From: Agarivorans sp. TSD2052
GTDB taxonomy: Bacteria > Pseudomonadota > Gammaproteobacteria > Enterobacterales > Celerinatantimonadaceae
Assembly: GCF_023238625.1 (NCBI RefSeq)
Contig: NZ_CP096670.1
Location: 3,328,501 to 3,392,500, forward strand
Length of the DNA: 64,000 bases
Direction of reading: 5' to 3'
The notes beneath the pieces were generated by a model. That model ran no database searches. It was not told the origin of the DNA and saw only the letters and a program-made list of their open reading frames with translations. A program made the position numbers and the translations under genes. Shown here piece after piece: positions 55,741-64,000 of the stretch (the stretch's first letter is position 1; the number at the start of each line of letters is the position of its first letter).

Positions 55741-58419
55741 CTACTCAATGCTAACCGTTTTAATCATGCGCTTAATTTCAGGAACACATGACCCACAATT
55801 TGTGCCCGCTTTACAGTGGCGGCCTACTTGCTCTGCGCTGTCGCAGTCATGCTCAGCAATCACCTCGCTGATGGTTTGTTGACGAACCTGATGGCAAGAA
55901 CATACGATCTTACCCAAATCGGGAGCTGGGCTCGTTCCCGCCAATACACCTCGACGAATATTGTCCGACATAGGCTGCTGCAACAGAGACTCTAACCAAG
56001 AGCTAGAATCCAGCTGACCTTTTGCTGCTGCCGTAAAGCTAGAAAACAACTCCCCTTCCACCACTAGCGCAGAACGATAATGCTGCTTAACCTGATCGGC
56101 AAAATCCAAACTTTGTAACTTGGCTTGCGATAACAAGAATGCTTTTAATTTACTGGCCAACATTGCTGGTTCAGACGTGTCGGCAATGCGGTACAAATAG
56201 CCGTCACCCAAACCTTGTTTCACCCAATAATCAACCGGTAACGCTTGGCATTGTTGAGTGGATAAGGCGTTAGCCGTCAGCAATACCGCTTCGCTGGCAT
56301 ATTCCCAAGCGCTGATTTTTACCGGGGTATACTTGCTCTCGGGTTGCCCGGAGATAGGGTCTACTGAACTAGCCACAAGGTTACTTACCAGTCCATCACT
56401 GGAGTACTGCGTATTCCAGTGAATAGGCATAAATAGGTAACCCACTTTTTGCCCCTCACTAATACTTAAGCGAACTTTTAGCTCGCCTACTTGGCTATTT
56501 ACAGTTACCACCTCACCATCACATAGCCCTTGATTGGCCGCGTCTTGTGGATGGATCTCTAATAAGGGTTCTGAAGTATGGCTACTTAACTGCGGCGCCA
56601 AGCCGGTTCGAGTCATTGTATGCCATTGGTCGCGCACACGGCCGGTATTCAGTACTAAGGGAAAGGCTTGGCTAGGCGGCTGTAACGATTGATTTGTAAC
56701 GGCAATCAGCTGGGCTTTACCAGAAGCAGTAGAAAAACGCCCCTCACTAAATAAGCTTTTGTTATCAGTGTTCGTCTCCAAAGCAATTGGCCAGCGCTGC
56801 GGGCTCAATTGATCAAAACCTTGCTGGTCTTTACCACTTAAACCGCTAATGTTAAAAAGGCGCTCCCCGGTGTCACTGAGTAAGCCCGATAACGCAGCAT
56901 GCTCACTAAATATGTCAGCAGAACTTTGATAATCAAATGCGCTGGCGAAACCCATGTTTTTTGCCACTTGGCTCAGCAGATACCAATCAGGCTTGGTATC
57001 ACCTTCGGCACTTACAAACGCTCGCTGGCGCGAGATCATCCGTTCAGAGTTAGTTACCGTACCATCGCGCTCTCCCCAAGCTGCTGCGGGTAACAATACG
57101 TCGGCGTAACGCGTTGTATCGGTTTCAGCAATACAATCTGACACAACCACCAAGGGACATGCCAATAATGCTTCTCTCACTTTGGCAGATTCGGGCAAAC
57201 TTACCGCTGGGTTAGTCCCCATGATCCACACCGCTTTTATCTCACCACTGCCAATTTTTTCAAATAGCTCCACCGCCTTATACCCTGGCTTTTGGCTTAG
57301 CTGCTCGGTTTGCCAAAACTGTGACAATGCCGCTAAATGCTCCGGAACATAGTCTAGATGCCCTGCCAACAAATTAGACAAGGCACCCACTTCACGCCCT
57401 CCCATAGCGTTAGGCTGACCGGTAATAGAAAATGCGCTAGCGCCTAACCTGCCGATCTTTCCAGTAGCTAAGTGATTGTTAATAATCGCATTTACCTTGT
57501 CTACACCTTGGCTACTTTGGTTTACCCCTTGGCTAAATACAGTGACACAACGCTGATTATCGGCAAATAATTGGAAGAACCGTATTAAGGCTTCTGGCTC
57601 TAAACCACAGGTTTGGGCTAACGCGGGCAAATCACCCGCGTCTTCAACCGCGCTCTGCAGCGCCGCTTCAAGGCCTTCAGTTGAATGTTTGATATAGTCA
57701 GTATTTAGCTTGCCATGCTCACTTAAGTAGGCAAGTAAACCATTAAACAAAGCTACGTCAGTGCCACCGTTCAGAGGCAAATGTAAATCGGCGATGTCGC
57801 AACTGTCGGTGCGGCGAGGGTCAATCACCACGACTTTTAAATGAGGGTTTGCCACCTTGGCGCGCTTTAAGCGTTGGTAAACAATCGGGTGACACCAAGC
57901 TAAATTGGAGCCTACAAGGGTGACTAGCTCAGCATGTTCTAGATCGTCGTAACTCCCCGGAACAACATCTTCACCAAAGGCGCGCTTATGCCCAGCCACC
58001 GCTGAAGACATACATAAGCGTGAATTAGAATCGATATTTGAGCTGCCGATAAAGCCTTTGATCAGCTTATTAGCGACATAATAGTCTTCGGTTAACAGTT
58101 GGCCTGACACATAGAAAGCCACCGACTCAGGACCGTGTTCGGCAATGATGTGGCTTAATCTTGCAGCAACAAAGCTCAAGGCTTTGTTTAAAGGCTCTTT
58201 GTGGCCCTTAATATAAGCGTGTTGGAGGCGCCCTTCTTTAATCACTGTTTCACCTAACGCGGAGCCTTTTGAGCACAACAAGCCGCTATTGGCAGGATGC
58301 GCTGCATCGCCTCTTACGGTCACTTTTCCATCACTGGCTACTTTAGCTTCTACGCCACAGCCGGTACCACAATAGGGGCAGGTGGTTTTGATCCATTGCT
58401 GAGATTGTTGTTGAGACAC
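55741..58419 (-). CDS. nasA: Assimilatory nitrate reductase catalytic subunit
   Basis: A large cytoplasmic molybdoenzyme of 892 residues. The N-terminal 4Fe-4S ligands are C14, C17, C21 and C49 (CPYCGTGCGVE). The bis-MGD domains follow (GSNLAWCHPIVYQRLK, VFSQGVNQSSQG, NALSNLLAGH and MPIHWNTQYSSDG). The C-terminus carries a BFD-type [2Fe-2S] domain with CSCHQVRQQ, CKAGTNCGSCVPE, typical of NasA. The start is GTG 58419 with GAGGAG 8 bases before. No nirBD, nitrate transporter or nasR accompany it here. A leader hairpin lies upstream at 58446-58466. Confidence 0.92.
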   Translation of the reverse strand: MSQQQSQQWIKTTCPYCGTGCGVEAKVASDGKVTVRGDAAHPANSGLLCSKGSALGETVIKEGRLQHAYIKGHKEPLNKALSFVAARLSHIIAEHGPESVAFYVSGQLLTEDYYVANKLIKGFIGSSNIDSNSRLCMSSAVAGHKRAFGEDVVPGSYDDLEHAELVTLVGSNLAWCHPIVYQRLKRAKVANPHLKVVVIDPRRTDSCDIADLHLPLNGGTDVALFNGLLAYLSEHGKLNTDYIKHSTEGLEAALQSAVEDAGDLPALAQTCGLEPEALIRFFQLFADNQRCVTVFSQGVNQSSQGVDKVNAIINNHLATGKIGRLGASAFSITGQPNAMGGREVGALSNLLAGHLDYVPEHLAALSQFWQTEQLSQKPGYKAVELFEKIGSGEIKAVWIMGTNPAVSLPESAKVREALLACPLVVVSDCIAETDTTRYADVLLPAAAWGERDGTVTNSERMISRQRAFVSAEGDTKPDWYLLSQVAKNMGFASAFDYQSSADIFSEHAALSGLLSDTGERLFNISGLSGKDQQGFDQLSPQRWPIALETNTDNKSLFSEGRFSTASGKAQLIAVTNQSLQPPSQAFPLVLNTGRVRDQWHTMTRTGLAPQLSSHTSEPLLEIHPQDAANQGLCDGEVVTVNSQVGELKVRLSISEGQKVGYLFMPIHWNTQYSSDGLVSNLVASSVDPISGQPESKYTPVKISAWEYASEAVLLTANALSTQQCQALPVDYWVKQGLGDGYLYRIADTSEPAMLASKLKAFLLSQAKLQSLDFADQVKQHYRSALVVEGELFSSFTAAAKGQLDSSSWLESLLQQPMSDNIRRGVLAGTSPAPDLGKIVCSCHQVRQQTISEVIAEHDCDSAEQVGRHCKAGTNCGSCVPEIKRMIKTVSIE

Positions 58420-58445
58420 GCTATATACTCCTCACCGAATTTCTA

Positions 58446-58466
58446 GGCGAGTCGATCTATTTCGCC
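58446..58466 (-). promoter_or_regulatory. Weak leader hairpin before nasA
   Basis: GGCGA (58446-58450) and TCGCC (58462-58466) can pair over an 11-base loop in the nasA leader. Nitrate-reductase leaders are often targets of NasR/NasT antiterminators, but this stem is short and lacks a T run, so its significance is unclear. Confidence 0.3.
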
Positions 58467-58559
58467 CGCATTTATAGTGAGTACATAGCAAGAGACGAAC
58501 CAATAAAAACAGGGCAAAAACCTATTACTTAAGGAGTAGAAAAAGCCACTATTTAGCCC

Positions 58560-58800
58560 ATAATTTAGGCTACAATATAGCATCAAGCCCAACGCCGCCC
58601 TCTGTTGGTGCAACAGATCCCGAATTTGAACCTAAAGCCCCGATATGTGTGTGGCTAAAGTCGCAGTAATTAAAACAAATACCAGGGCTATTACGGCAAA
58701 TAAGCGTGTCGGTCGTACACCTCCACTCGGGAGGGATAACGAAAGCCCCCCCCAGCTTGTAACCTTGTGTTATGGAAATTGACTAAAAGATTGTTTATCC
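58560..58800. other. GC-richer segment open on both strands, with a 45-codon ORF
   Basis: This segment upstream of nasA is richer in G and C than its surroundings. On the plus strand an ORF at 58645-58782 encodes MCVAKVAVIKTNTRAITANK... through RVGRTPPLGRDNESPP, with a C8 tract. On the minus strand a different frame is open for about 47 codons (RNSPGICFNYCDFSHTH and GALGSNSGSVAPTEGG). Neither has a ribosome site. A conserved repeat, decayed element or structured RNA is possible; I cannot choose. Confidence 0.35.
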
Positions 58801-58811
58801 ACAGAGAGAAT

Positions 58812-58846
58812 GAAAAAAGCCAGCGTGATTATTCACCATGCTGGCT
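58812..58846 (-). terminator. Terminator of the rnhA operon
   Basis: AGCCAGC (58818-58824) and GCTGGCT (58840-58846) pair, with an inner TG/CA extension. On the minus strand six T follow. It sits directly after the 118-codon gene. Confidence 0.83.
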
Positions 58847-58873
58847 GAGTAAGTTATTTGGCGCACATTCAGT

Positions 58874-59230
58874 TTAAGACCCAGAGAAGTAACACTTAAT
58901 CCAGTCGTAAAGTATTGCTTGATTAACCCCAGCCTGAGAAATCTCTTTAAACTCACCGGCTGGATCTTGATGGTTAAAGGTAAACTGGTAAGAAATAAAC
59001 TCAGGACTATGGTCATGTAAAACCACTAAAATGCGCTTGCCTGTTTTCAGGCAATCTATCGTCATTAAGTCGGCTGGCACACCATTTTTACGCATACTAC
59101 GGTTAATACCAATGACCGGGTCTATATCTTCAAAATCTTGCTGAATTCGAAAATGCGCGACGTTGGCTATATCCGTTAGGCTCACTAATCGCTGCTCGCT
59201 AGCAGAGGCTTGTTTATCGATATTTTTCAT
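58874..59230 (-). CDS. Conserved hypothetical protein co-transcribed with rnhA
   Basis: A 118-residue soluble protein starting 4 bases after the rnhA stop, so the two are one operon. It has no signal or membrane segment. Features include a KNIDKQASASEQRLVSL start, ADLMTIDCLKTGKRILVVLHDHSP in the centre and LYDWIKCYFSGS at the C-terminus. I do not recognise the family. Its association with RNase H suggests a nucleic-acid role but nothing in the sequence shows it. Confidence 0.7.
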   Translation of the reverse strand: MKNIDKQASASEQRLVSLTDIANVAHFRIQQDFEDIDPVIGINRSMRKNGVPADLMTIDCLKTGKRILVVLHDHSPEFISYQFTFNHQDPAGEFKEISQAGVNQAILYDWIKCYFSGS

Positions 59231-59233
59231 TCA

Positions 59234-60004
59234 CTAACCCGCGCGTAAAGCTAAGATAGCCTTAAGGTCTAAAGGTTGAGGATAAGCACAAAATGCAGGG
59301 TTCTTTTCTGCAATGGCATGTATCGACATTCGGTCTGCAAGTTCGTTGCCCTCTACCCCTACGTGGCCATTAACATGCAATACTTGCAGCTTGCCTTTGA
59401 GTGCATCATAGCGCTCGAACATTTCTTGAATCAACTCAAGATTTTTAATCTCACCACTGGCCTTTTTCCAGCCCTTTTTCTTCCAACCCGCGGCCCACTG
59501 GGTTACACACTGAATCGAGTATTTAGAGTCACACAAAATAGCCACTCTTAAGCCTTTAGCCAACTCTTTTTCAGCCATAATCATCGCCTGATTTAGCGCA
59601 TGTAACTCGGCGGTATTATTGGTGCCATTAGGGTTATACAAGCCATACCATAACTCAGCGACTTGATTGTCTCTATATAGCGCAAGGCCAGACCCAGCTT
59701 TACCAGGGTTGGGTTCACAACCACCGTCGGTAAATATTTTCACTTCCGCTGCTAACTTATTTACCTCTGCAGCCGTATAGGTCTTAACAGTTTGCCCAGA
59801 GGAGCGCTTACGCGCAATGGCAGTGGCTCCAGCTTTAACCGTGCTACTCGCATTGCCACCAAAAGCGGCTTCGGCCTCAGCTAAGGTGGGAAACGATTTA
59901 TAACGTGCACCCGCAAACTTATCGATGTGGCGTTTACAGGTTGGCCAATCGGTAAAAATGCCTGTCTCACGACCTTGCCAAACTACGTAGTACTTTTTAG
60001 CCAT
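59234..60004 (-). CDS. rnhA: Ribonuclease HI with N-terminal hybrid-binding domain
   Basis: Cleaves RNA of RNA/DNA hybrids. From ATG 60004 (ribosome site AGAGAG) it has 256 residues; an 18-residue extension to 60058 is not favoured. The N-terminal domain (about 1-47, KKYYVVWQGRETGIFTDW) is the caulimovirus-type hybrid-binding domain also seen in eukaryotic RNase H1. The catalytic domain (about 85-235) has IFTDGGCEPNPGKAGSG, NTAELHALNQAM, LCDSKYSI and HVGVEGNELADRMS, giving the full acidic set plus the histidine. This longer architecture is less common than the bare E. coli form. Confidence 0.93.
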   Translation of the reverse strand: MAKKYYVVWQGRETGIFTDWPTCKRHIDKFAGARYKSFPTLAEAEAAFGGNASSTVKAGATAIARKRSSGQTVKTYTAAEVNKLAAEVKIFTDGGCEPNPGKAGSGLALYRDNQVAELWYGLYNPNGTNNTAELHALNQAMIMAEKELAKGLRVAILCDSKYSIQCVTQWAAGWKKKGWKKASGEIKNLELIQEMFERYDALKGKLQVLHVNGHVGVEGNELADRMSIHAIAEKNPAFCAYPQPLDLKAILALRAG

Positions 60005-60105
60005 GCTGAACTCTCTCTTATATTTGCTTGCTAATATAACCAGCTGGCGCTTAATCATGAAGAGAAAGTTAGTTAAAGCGGCAAGTTATTGAGTGTTGCG
60101 CCGCT

Positions 60106-60126
60106 AGGCTCAATCAAATTGAGCCT
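60106..60126. terminator. Hairpin between the diguanylate cyclase and rnhA
   Basis: AGGCTCAA (60106-60113) and TTGAGCCT (60119-60126) with a 5-base loop. A T-rich flank occurs only on the plus-strand side, where no gene ends, so its direction and role are uncertain. Confidence 0.45.
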
Positions 60127-60199
60127 GCTTATTTTAACCTAGCAGCCAATCATCGATGGTGAAGTCTAAAGCAACTTGGCATCACCCCAGTCACACTCA

Positions 60200-61732
60200 C
60201 TACGCACTGCTTTCGAGGAAGGCATAATTGTTTTTGCCGCGATGTTTTATGGCGTACATCGCGCGGTCAGCCAATTTAACCAGTTGTTGAGGGTTATCAC
60301 TATGCTCTGGGTATAAGGCTATACCAATGCTGGCACTAATACACACGTCCACCGAGTCGATAGTAAATGGGGTAGCGACGGCGTGAATCATTCTTTCGGT
60401 AACAATAGCAATAGCATCACGCTCAATAACGCTACTCAGTATCACCAAAAATTCATCTCCGCCGATGCGTGCAACCGTATCAACCTCTCGAACGCAGGCA
60501 CACAAGCGTTCGGTAGTCATCTTTAAAACCTGATCCCCAGCATCATGGCCAAGTGTATCGTTAACCGCTTTGAACCCATCGAGGTCAACAAATAACACCG
60601 CCACCATAGTGTTATTGCGGCGCGCGAGGGCTAAGGCGCTTTCCATACGGTCCATAGACAGCTTGCGAGTCGGTAGACCGGTGAGTGCGTCATGATAAGC
60701 CAAGTGATGAATGCGTTTTTTTGCGTCTTTTAGCGCCGTAATATCTTCTTTCACCGCCACAAAATGGCTAATTTTACCATTGCGTGTTGTAACCGGTGCT
60801 ATTGAGGCTATCTCCCAAAATAGTTCGCCGTTCTTTTTACGGTTATGAAACTCTCCCCGCCAAGTATCACCCGCCGAGATGGAACTCCACAACACTGCGT
60901 AGTCTTCAGCAGCCATTTCACCCGATTGCAAAATACGCGGGTTTTGGCCGATAAGTTCTTTTGCAAGATAGCCGGATTTTTCTGTTGCTGCAGGATTCAC
61001 GTAGTCTATAGCCCCGTCACTATCGGTAATAATTATCGATGATGCGGATTGCTTTACCGCTTGGGAAAAAATACGTAATTCAGACTCAAGGACCGCATAA
61101 GTCAGCAATATTAAGCTTATTGCAATCCCACCGATGATGAAGATACCGCCAAGAAACACGATGGAGGAAGACATACTGGCATGCATAAAAGATTGTCCTG
61201 GCGAGGACAACAAAGCAACGATTCCCCGCCCGCCGTGAATAATACCAAATGAAGCAAAAACAATGGCGACGGCGACCCCAGCAGAGCGCCAAGGTACATT
61301 TTTCTCACGCAATAAGGTAAACACTATCGCAGCGCAAATCACAACAAAGGCCGCTGAAAGTACTGCAATTCTAATATTTAGATTGGGTTCAATGTAATTA
61401 AAATAGTAAAACAGAGCTGCAACCAATGGCAAAAGCCCAAAGTCTAATAACACGATGGGAGGTCGCCCAGTAAAGACACGTAAGCCGCGCAATAGCAGCA
61501 GAAACCCCAGTACGTAAAATGAATTGGCCATAACCAAAGAAATAAAATCGGGAATGCTACCGCGCCCGGAAATCAAGATACTGCCGGCGGCAATACAAGA
61601 CATTCCCAATGCCCAAAAGCCGGCCCCGTTAGCACGAGACTGTGCTCGCCATAGCGCGATCAATGCTACGGCAGCCCCCAGGGAGATAAGAGCAGTTACC
61701 ACCAGTAACGTTCGGTTATCTAGCATAAACAT
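60200..61732 (-). CDS. Membrane diguanylate cyclase with PAS domain
   Basis: A 510-residue signalling protein. The first 215 residues hold about six or seven membrane helices. A PAS domain (about 230-340, IIITDSDGAIDYVNPAATEKSGY) is followed by the GGDEF domain (about 345-505). The active site GGDEF at 424-428 is intact, and the allosteric RxxD site (R415, D418) is present five residues before it, so product feedback is likely. The gene makes c-di-GMP and opposes the EAL protein about 5 kb away. The ligand of the membrane/PAS part is unknown. Base composition is somewhat more G+C than its neighbours. Confidence 0.93.
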   Translation of the reverse strand: MFMLDNRTLLVVTALISLGAAVALIALWRAQSRANGAGFWALGMSCIAAGSILISGRGSIPDFISLVMANSFYVLGFLLLLRGLRVFTGRPPIVLLDFGLLPLVAALFYYFNYIEPNLNIRIAVLSAAFVVICAAIVFTLLREKNVPWRSAGVAVAIVFASFGIIHGGRGIVALLSSPGQSFMHASMSSSIVFLGGIFIIGGIAISLILLTYAVLESELRIFSQAVKQSASSIIITDSDGAIDYVNPAATEKSGYLAKELIGQNPRILQSGEMAAEDYAVLWSSISAGDTWRGEFHNRKKNGELFWEIASIAPVTTRNGKISHFVAVKEDITALKDAKKRIHHLAYHDALTGLPTRKLSMDRMESALALARRNNTMVAVLFVDLDGFKAVNDTLGHDAGDQVLKMTTERLCACVREVDTVARIGGDEFLVILSSVIERDAIAIVTERMIHAVATPFTIDSVDVCISASIGIALYPEHSDNPQQLVKLADRAMYAIKHRGKNNYAFLESSA

Positions 61733-62058
61733 CTTACTATCATGTTAATTCCATTTATTTAATACACCGCTAAATGTAGAACTATAAGCGAATAGATACC
61801 GAAGGCTTGCTCATAAACTTGGGAGGTGGCAAATTTTGCAACAATAAGATCCCACCGAGTGACTTAATAACACTCAGCAGCTTATCTGGGATAGTCTTCA
61901 ACTTGGCAAATAATATATCACTCACCAAATAACCAATCTACTGAGAAAGCCCCCCCCTGCAAAAGAAATAATCGCTAACGCCGAACACGACCAAACCATC
62001 AGGCTGAGCTGAAACAGCCCCCCAATCGATGGTCGTATTCGAGGCCTTAGAAAAGTAG
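61733..62058. other. Intergenic region upstream of the diguanylate cyclase
   Basis: 326 bases without a supported gene. It carries a C8 tract near 61950 and a short GGCTG/CAGCC hairpin near 62000. The cyclase promoter is presumably here. Confidence 0.4.
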
Positions 62059-62298
62059 TTAGGCTTTTTTCAAACGTTGATACAAAGAGTCTTTCAATAC
62101 CGAGCGATCATGCTTGAGCTGATGCATAGCTTCATCATCGATTGGTGCGCCATTTAACTCCAATACTCGGATTTCTTTATCTAACGCATTGTAGCGTTTA
62201 GTATCTTTAGCAAAAGCCTCGTCGCGCTTTACCAATGAGGTAATGGTATCGAGTAAATCAGGAAACTCTTTCGCTAAAGAATGATCTTCACCTAACAT
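62059..62298 (-). CDS. DUF465 (YdcH family) protein
   Basis: A 79-residue, highly charged, helical protein typical of the YdcH/DUF465 family. The N-terminal block DHSLAKEFPDLLDTITSLVKRDEAF and the C-terminal LKHDRSVLKDSLYQRLKKA are characteristic; one antiparallel coiled-coil hairpin is likely. It is common in proteobacteria and often near stress genes; the function is unknown. The start has a GGAG site. It stands alone. Confidence 0.85.
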   Translation of the reverse strand: MLGEDHSLAKEFPDLLDTITSLVKRDEAFAKDTKRYNALDKEIRVLELNGAPIDDEAMHQLKHDRSVLKDSLYQRLKKA

Positions 62299-62735
62299 AA
62301 AAACTCCTTCAAATTAAACTTACAATAAGCAATAGTAAAGTGGCTATTACCACCTGTTTGCTATTTAACGTTAGCAAAAGGTAGAAAAAACACCGCTTTT
62401 TATTGGTTAATAACGCTAATGGCAAGCAAGTTGAGCGGCCTATGACAATCTTGCTAATACTGCTGGACTGCAGATGAAAATCAGGGTGAATGCTAGACAC
62501 TAAAAAACACTTTAGCGCCTTTACCTCACTTTTGGACAAAGCCCTGTACAGTATTTAGCTTTACTTGCAGGCCTCCAAAGAGAAAAAGTAACCGATGCCT
62601 TTGCCCTAGCTATGAGCCCTTGAAAAACCACCCATACCCAGTACAGTAACGCGCGCCAACTAAATCTGTACCTTGCAGATTTAGAGAAAAAATTGTGACC
62701 ATCAGTGGCTCAAATACTCTCCCCTTAAAAACAAA
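62299..62735. other. Intergenic region with possible decayed gene fragments
   Basis: No intact gene. On the plus strand, short in-frame runs such as VQYLALLAGLQREKVTDAFALAMSP (62550-62625) and NARQLNLYLADLEKKL (62650-62697) look protein-like but are separated by stops. They may be remnants of one old gene whose identity I cannot tell. Confidence 0.4.
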
Positions 62736-62766
62736 AAACTCCCTAGCACAAGGTACCAGAGAGTTT
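62736..62766 (-). terminator. Terminator after the BCCT transporter gene
   Basis: AAACTCCCT (62736-62744) and AGAGAGTTT (62758-62766) pair (one G-U), and on the minus strand TTTTTGTTTTT follows. Confidence 0.7.
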
Positions 62767-62805
62767 ATTTGTAAGTCTAGTTATTGCGCTAACGACTAAC
62801 TAGCG

Positions 62806-64000
62806 TCATTCATTAACTTGGTTAGTTGATACTTGGGGTTTATCAACTTCTGTCATTAAACCTTTCATCAGGCTAACACAGCCCAACAAAAGTATAATGG
62901 TAAACGGCAATGCAGCAATAATGGTAATGGATTGCAGAGTTTGAACAGATTCAGTACCGCCAATCCACAACATAAGCATTGCGATAGCTCCAGAGATAAC
63001 AGCCCAAACGACTTTCTGTTTGATCGGTACTTCTAACTTACCCCCCGCGGTCATGCCATCAATAACAATAGAACCCGAGTCTAAGGTTGTCACAAAGAAA
63101 ACAACAATCAGTACTACAGCAATAACAGAAAGAACATTCCCTAAGGGGTACGCATCTAACATATAGAATAAGCTTAGAGAGACATCGGCAATGCCTTGAT
63201 CAAGGCCTAGTTGCCCCACCTTATCGATCACCTGTTGAATCGCAACGCCACCGAATACAGACATCCAAGCCGTTGTTACCAATGTTGGAATAAGCAATAC
63301 ACAAAGAAGAAACTCGCGAACGGTACGCCCTTTAGATATGCGAGCAACGAACATACCAAACAGAGGTGCATACGCAACCCACCATGCCCAATAGAACACC
63401 GTCCAACCGTGCAACCAAGCGGTATCATCACGGCCAGAAGTTTGGCTTAACGGAAGAATGTTTTTCACATAACCCGTTACAGCGGTAACCAAAGAATCCA
63501 ACACGGTGGTGAAATTAAAAACAGCAATCAGACCAAGGAATACAAACGCAATCACCATATTCAGATTACTTAAAAACTTAACGCCTCCATCCATGCCTCG
63601 TATAACAGAAACAATTGCTAAGCCCATAATCAACACAATAATGGCTTGCTGAAGATAGAGGTTATTTTCGATTCCGAAAACATGGCTGATACCGCTAGCC
63701 GCTTGTGCGCCCCCTAAACCAAGAGAGGTCGCTAGGCCAAACAAAGTAACCAATACTGTTAATACGTCAATTAGGTCACCCGTTTTACCCCAAACTCGGT
63801 CACCCAACAAAGGGTAAAACACAGAGCGCATAGAGAGTGGTAAGCCTTTGTTGTAAACAAAGTAGGCAAGGCTAAGGGCTGTCATGCCATAGATGGCCCA
63901 TGCGTGTAAGCCCCAGTGGAAGACAGTTGCCCCTAACGCCAGTTCACGACCAGCCTCGGTATAAGGTTCAGCATTTAGTGGCGTACCAAACCAGTTGGTA
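62806..64000 (-). CDS. BCCT family transporter, 3' part (partial)
   Basis: The gene runs off the right edge; the frame stays open to base 63999, adding TNWFGTPLNAEPYTEAGRE and HWGLHAWAIYG before the first internal Met. About 397 residues are present of the ~500-650 usual. It is a betaine/choline/carnitine transporter: the signature segment WTVFYWAWWVAYAPLFGMFVARISKGRTVREF lies in the core. BCCT proteins import osmoprotectants with sodium or protons. The C-terminus is short, with no long osmosensing extension. Compatible-solute uptake is the probable role, fitting a marine organism. Confidence 0.93.
   Translation of the reverse strand, partial: TNWFGTPLNAEPYTEAGRELALGATVFHWGLHAWAIYGMTALSLAYFVYNKGLPLSMRSVFYPLLGDRVWGKTGDLIDVLTVLVTLFGLATSLGLGGAQAASGISHVFGIENNLYLQQAIIVLIMGLAIVSVIRGMDGGVKFLSNLNMVIAFVFLGLIAVFNFTTVLDSLVTAVTGYVKNILPLSQTSGRDDTAWLHGWTVFYWAWWVAYAPLFGMFVARISKGRTVREFLLCVLLIPTLVTTAWMSVFGGVAIQQVIDKVGQLGLDQGIADVSLSLFYMLDAYPLGNVLSVIAVVLIVVFFVTTLDSGSIVIDGMTAGGKLEVPIKQKVVWAVISGAIAMLMLWIGGTESVQTLQSITIIAALPFTIILLLGCVSLMKGLMTEVDKPQVSTNQVNE

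Noticed and set aside
58600..58640. A tRNA-like TPsiC sequence (GGTTCAAATTC) on the minus strand near 58615
   Set aside because: The flanking bases do not form the 5-bp arm and no anticodon or acceptor stems are present.
61940..61970. Matching C8 tracts at 58745 and 61950 as a phase-variation signal
   Set aside because: Neither tract lies in a credible gene, so slippage would have no obvious product.
62309..62539. A 76-codon minus-strand ORF upstream of the DUF465 gene
   Set aside because: No ribosome site, no family, and it lies in a low-complexity AT-rich gap.
1..64000. CRISPR arrays, insertion sequences, integrons or prophage
   Set aside because: No direct-repeat arrays, transposase, integrase or phage genes were recognised anywhere in the window.

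Overview
The window looks like a chromosomal segment of a marine gammaproteobacterium, probably in the order Alteromonadales (an Agarivorans-like genome is a guess, not shown). The grounds are the dense low-to-mid-GC gene layout, the nrdR-ribD-ribE-ribBA-ribH-nusB-thiL-pgpA order, EttA and Lpp of enterobacterial/vibrio type, a PEP-CTERM/PrsT pair, and recognisable Fur, FNR, Pho and lux boxes. No rRNA, tRNA, CRISPR array, insertion sequence or prophage was seen.

Layout. 1-9 kb: the 3' end of dxs, an orphan peptide-binding protein, and a dppABCDF dipeptide ABC transporter operon (all minus strand after dxs). 9-15 kb: the nrdR-rib-nusB-thiL-pgpA operon; its RibBA has lost the cyclohydrolase zinc cysteines. 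15-22.5 kb: a DJ-1/PfpI protein, a ribbon-helix-helix protein, glyA, a Fur-boxed ChaN-type lipoprotein, an Lpp-type lipoprotein convergent with an L,D-transpeptidase, and ettA. 22.5-26 kb: PrsT-like TPR protein and a PEP-CTERM protein. 26-36 kb: ferredoxin reductase, lipocalin, TSUP transporter, L-2-hydroxyglutarate oxidase followed by a decayed YeiR-like GTPase, peroxiredoxin, S1/P1 nuclease, DUF523/DUF1722 protein, sugar kinase, DUF4382 lipoprotein and CvfB-type protein.

36-45 kb: a chemoreceptor and a bifunctional ornithine-lipid synthase candidate (OlsF type), each preceded by direct repeats that fit a PhoB box, then a quorum-sensing module: luxI with a lux box, a small convergent RsaM/DUF4902-like gene, and luxR. 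45-51 kb: TRIC channel, serA and serC, a NUDIX protein whose zinc ribbon lies upstream of its first ATG, and an octaheme hydroxylamine-oxidoreductase-like cytochrome paired with a NapC-type quinol dehydrogenase behind an FNR-like site. 51-64 kb: thioesterase, an amino-acid-binding protein gene broken by an in-frame amber codon, glgC, an EAL protein, assimilatory nitrate reductase nasA, an RNase HI operon, a diguanylate cyclase, a YdcH-type protein and the 3' part of a BCCT transporter.

Common themes are nutrient sensing (phosphate by Pho boxes, iron by Fur, anaerobic nitrogen reduction by FNR, nitrate assimilation), cell-density signalling and c-di-GMP turnover. The most notable inference is a phosphate-starvation set joining a chemoreceptor and phosphorus-free membrane lipid synthesis.
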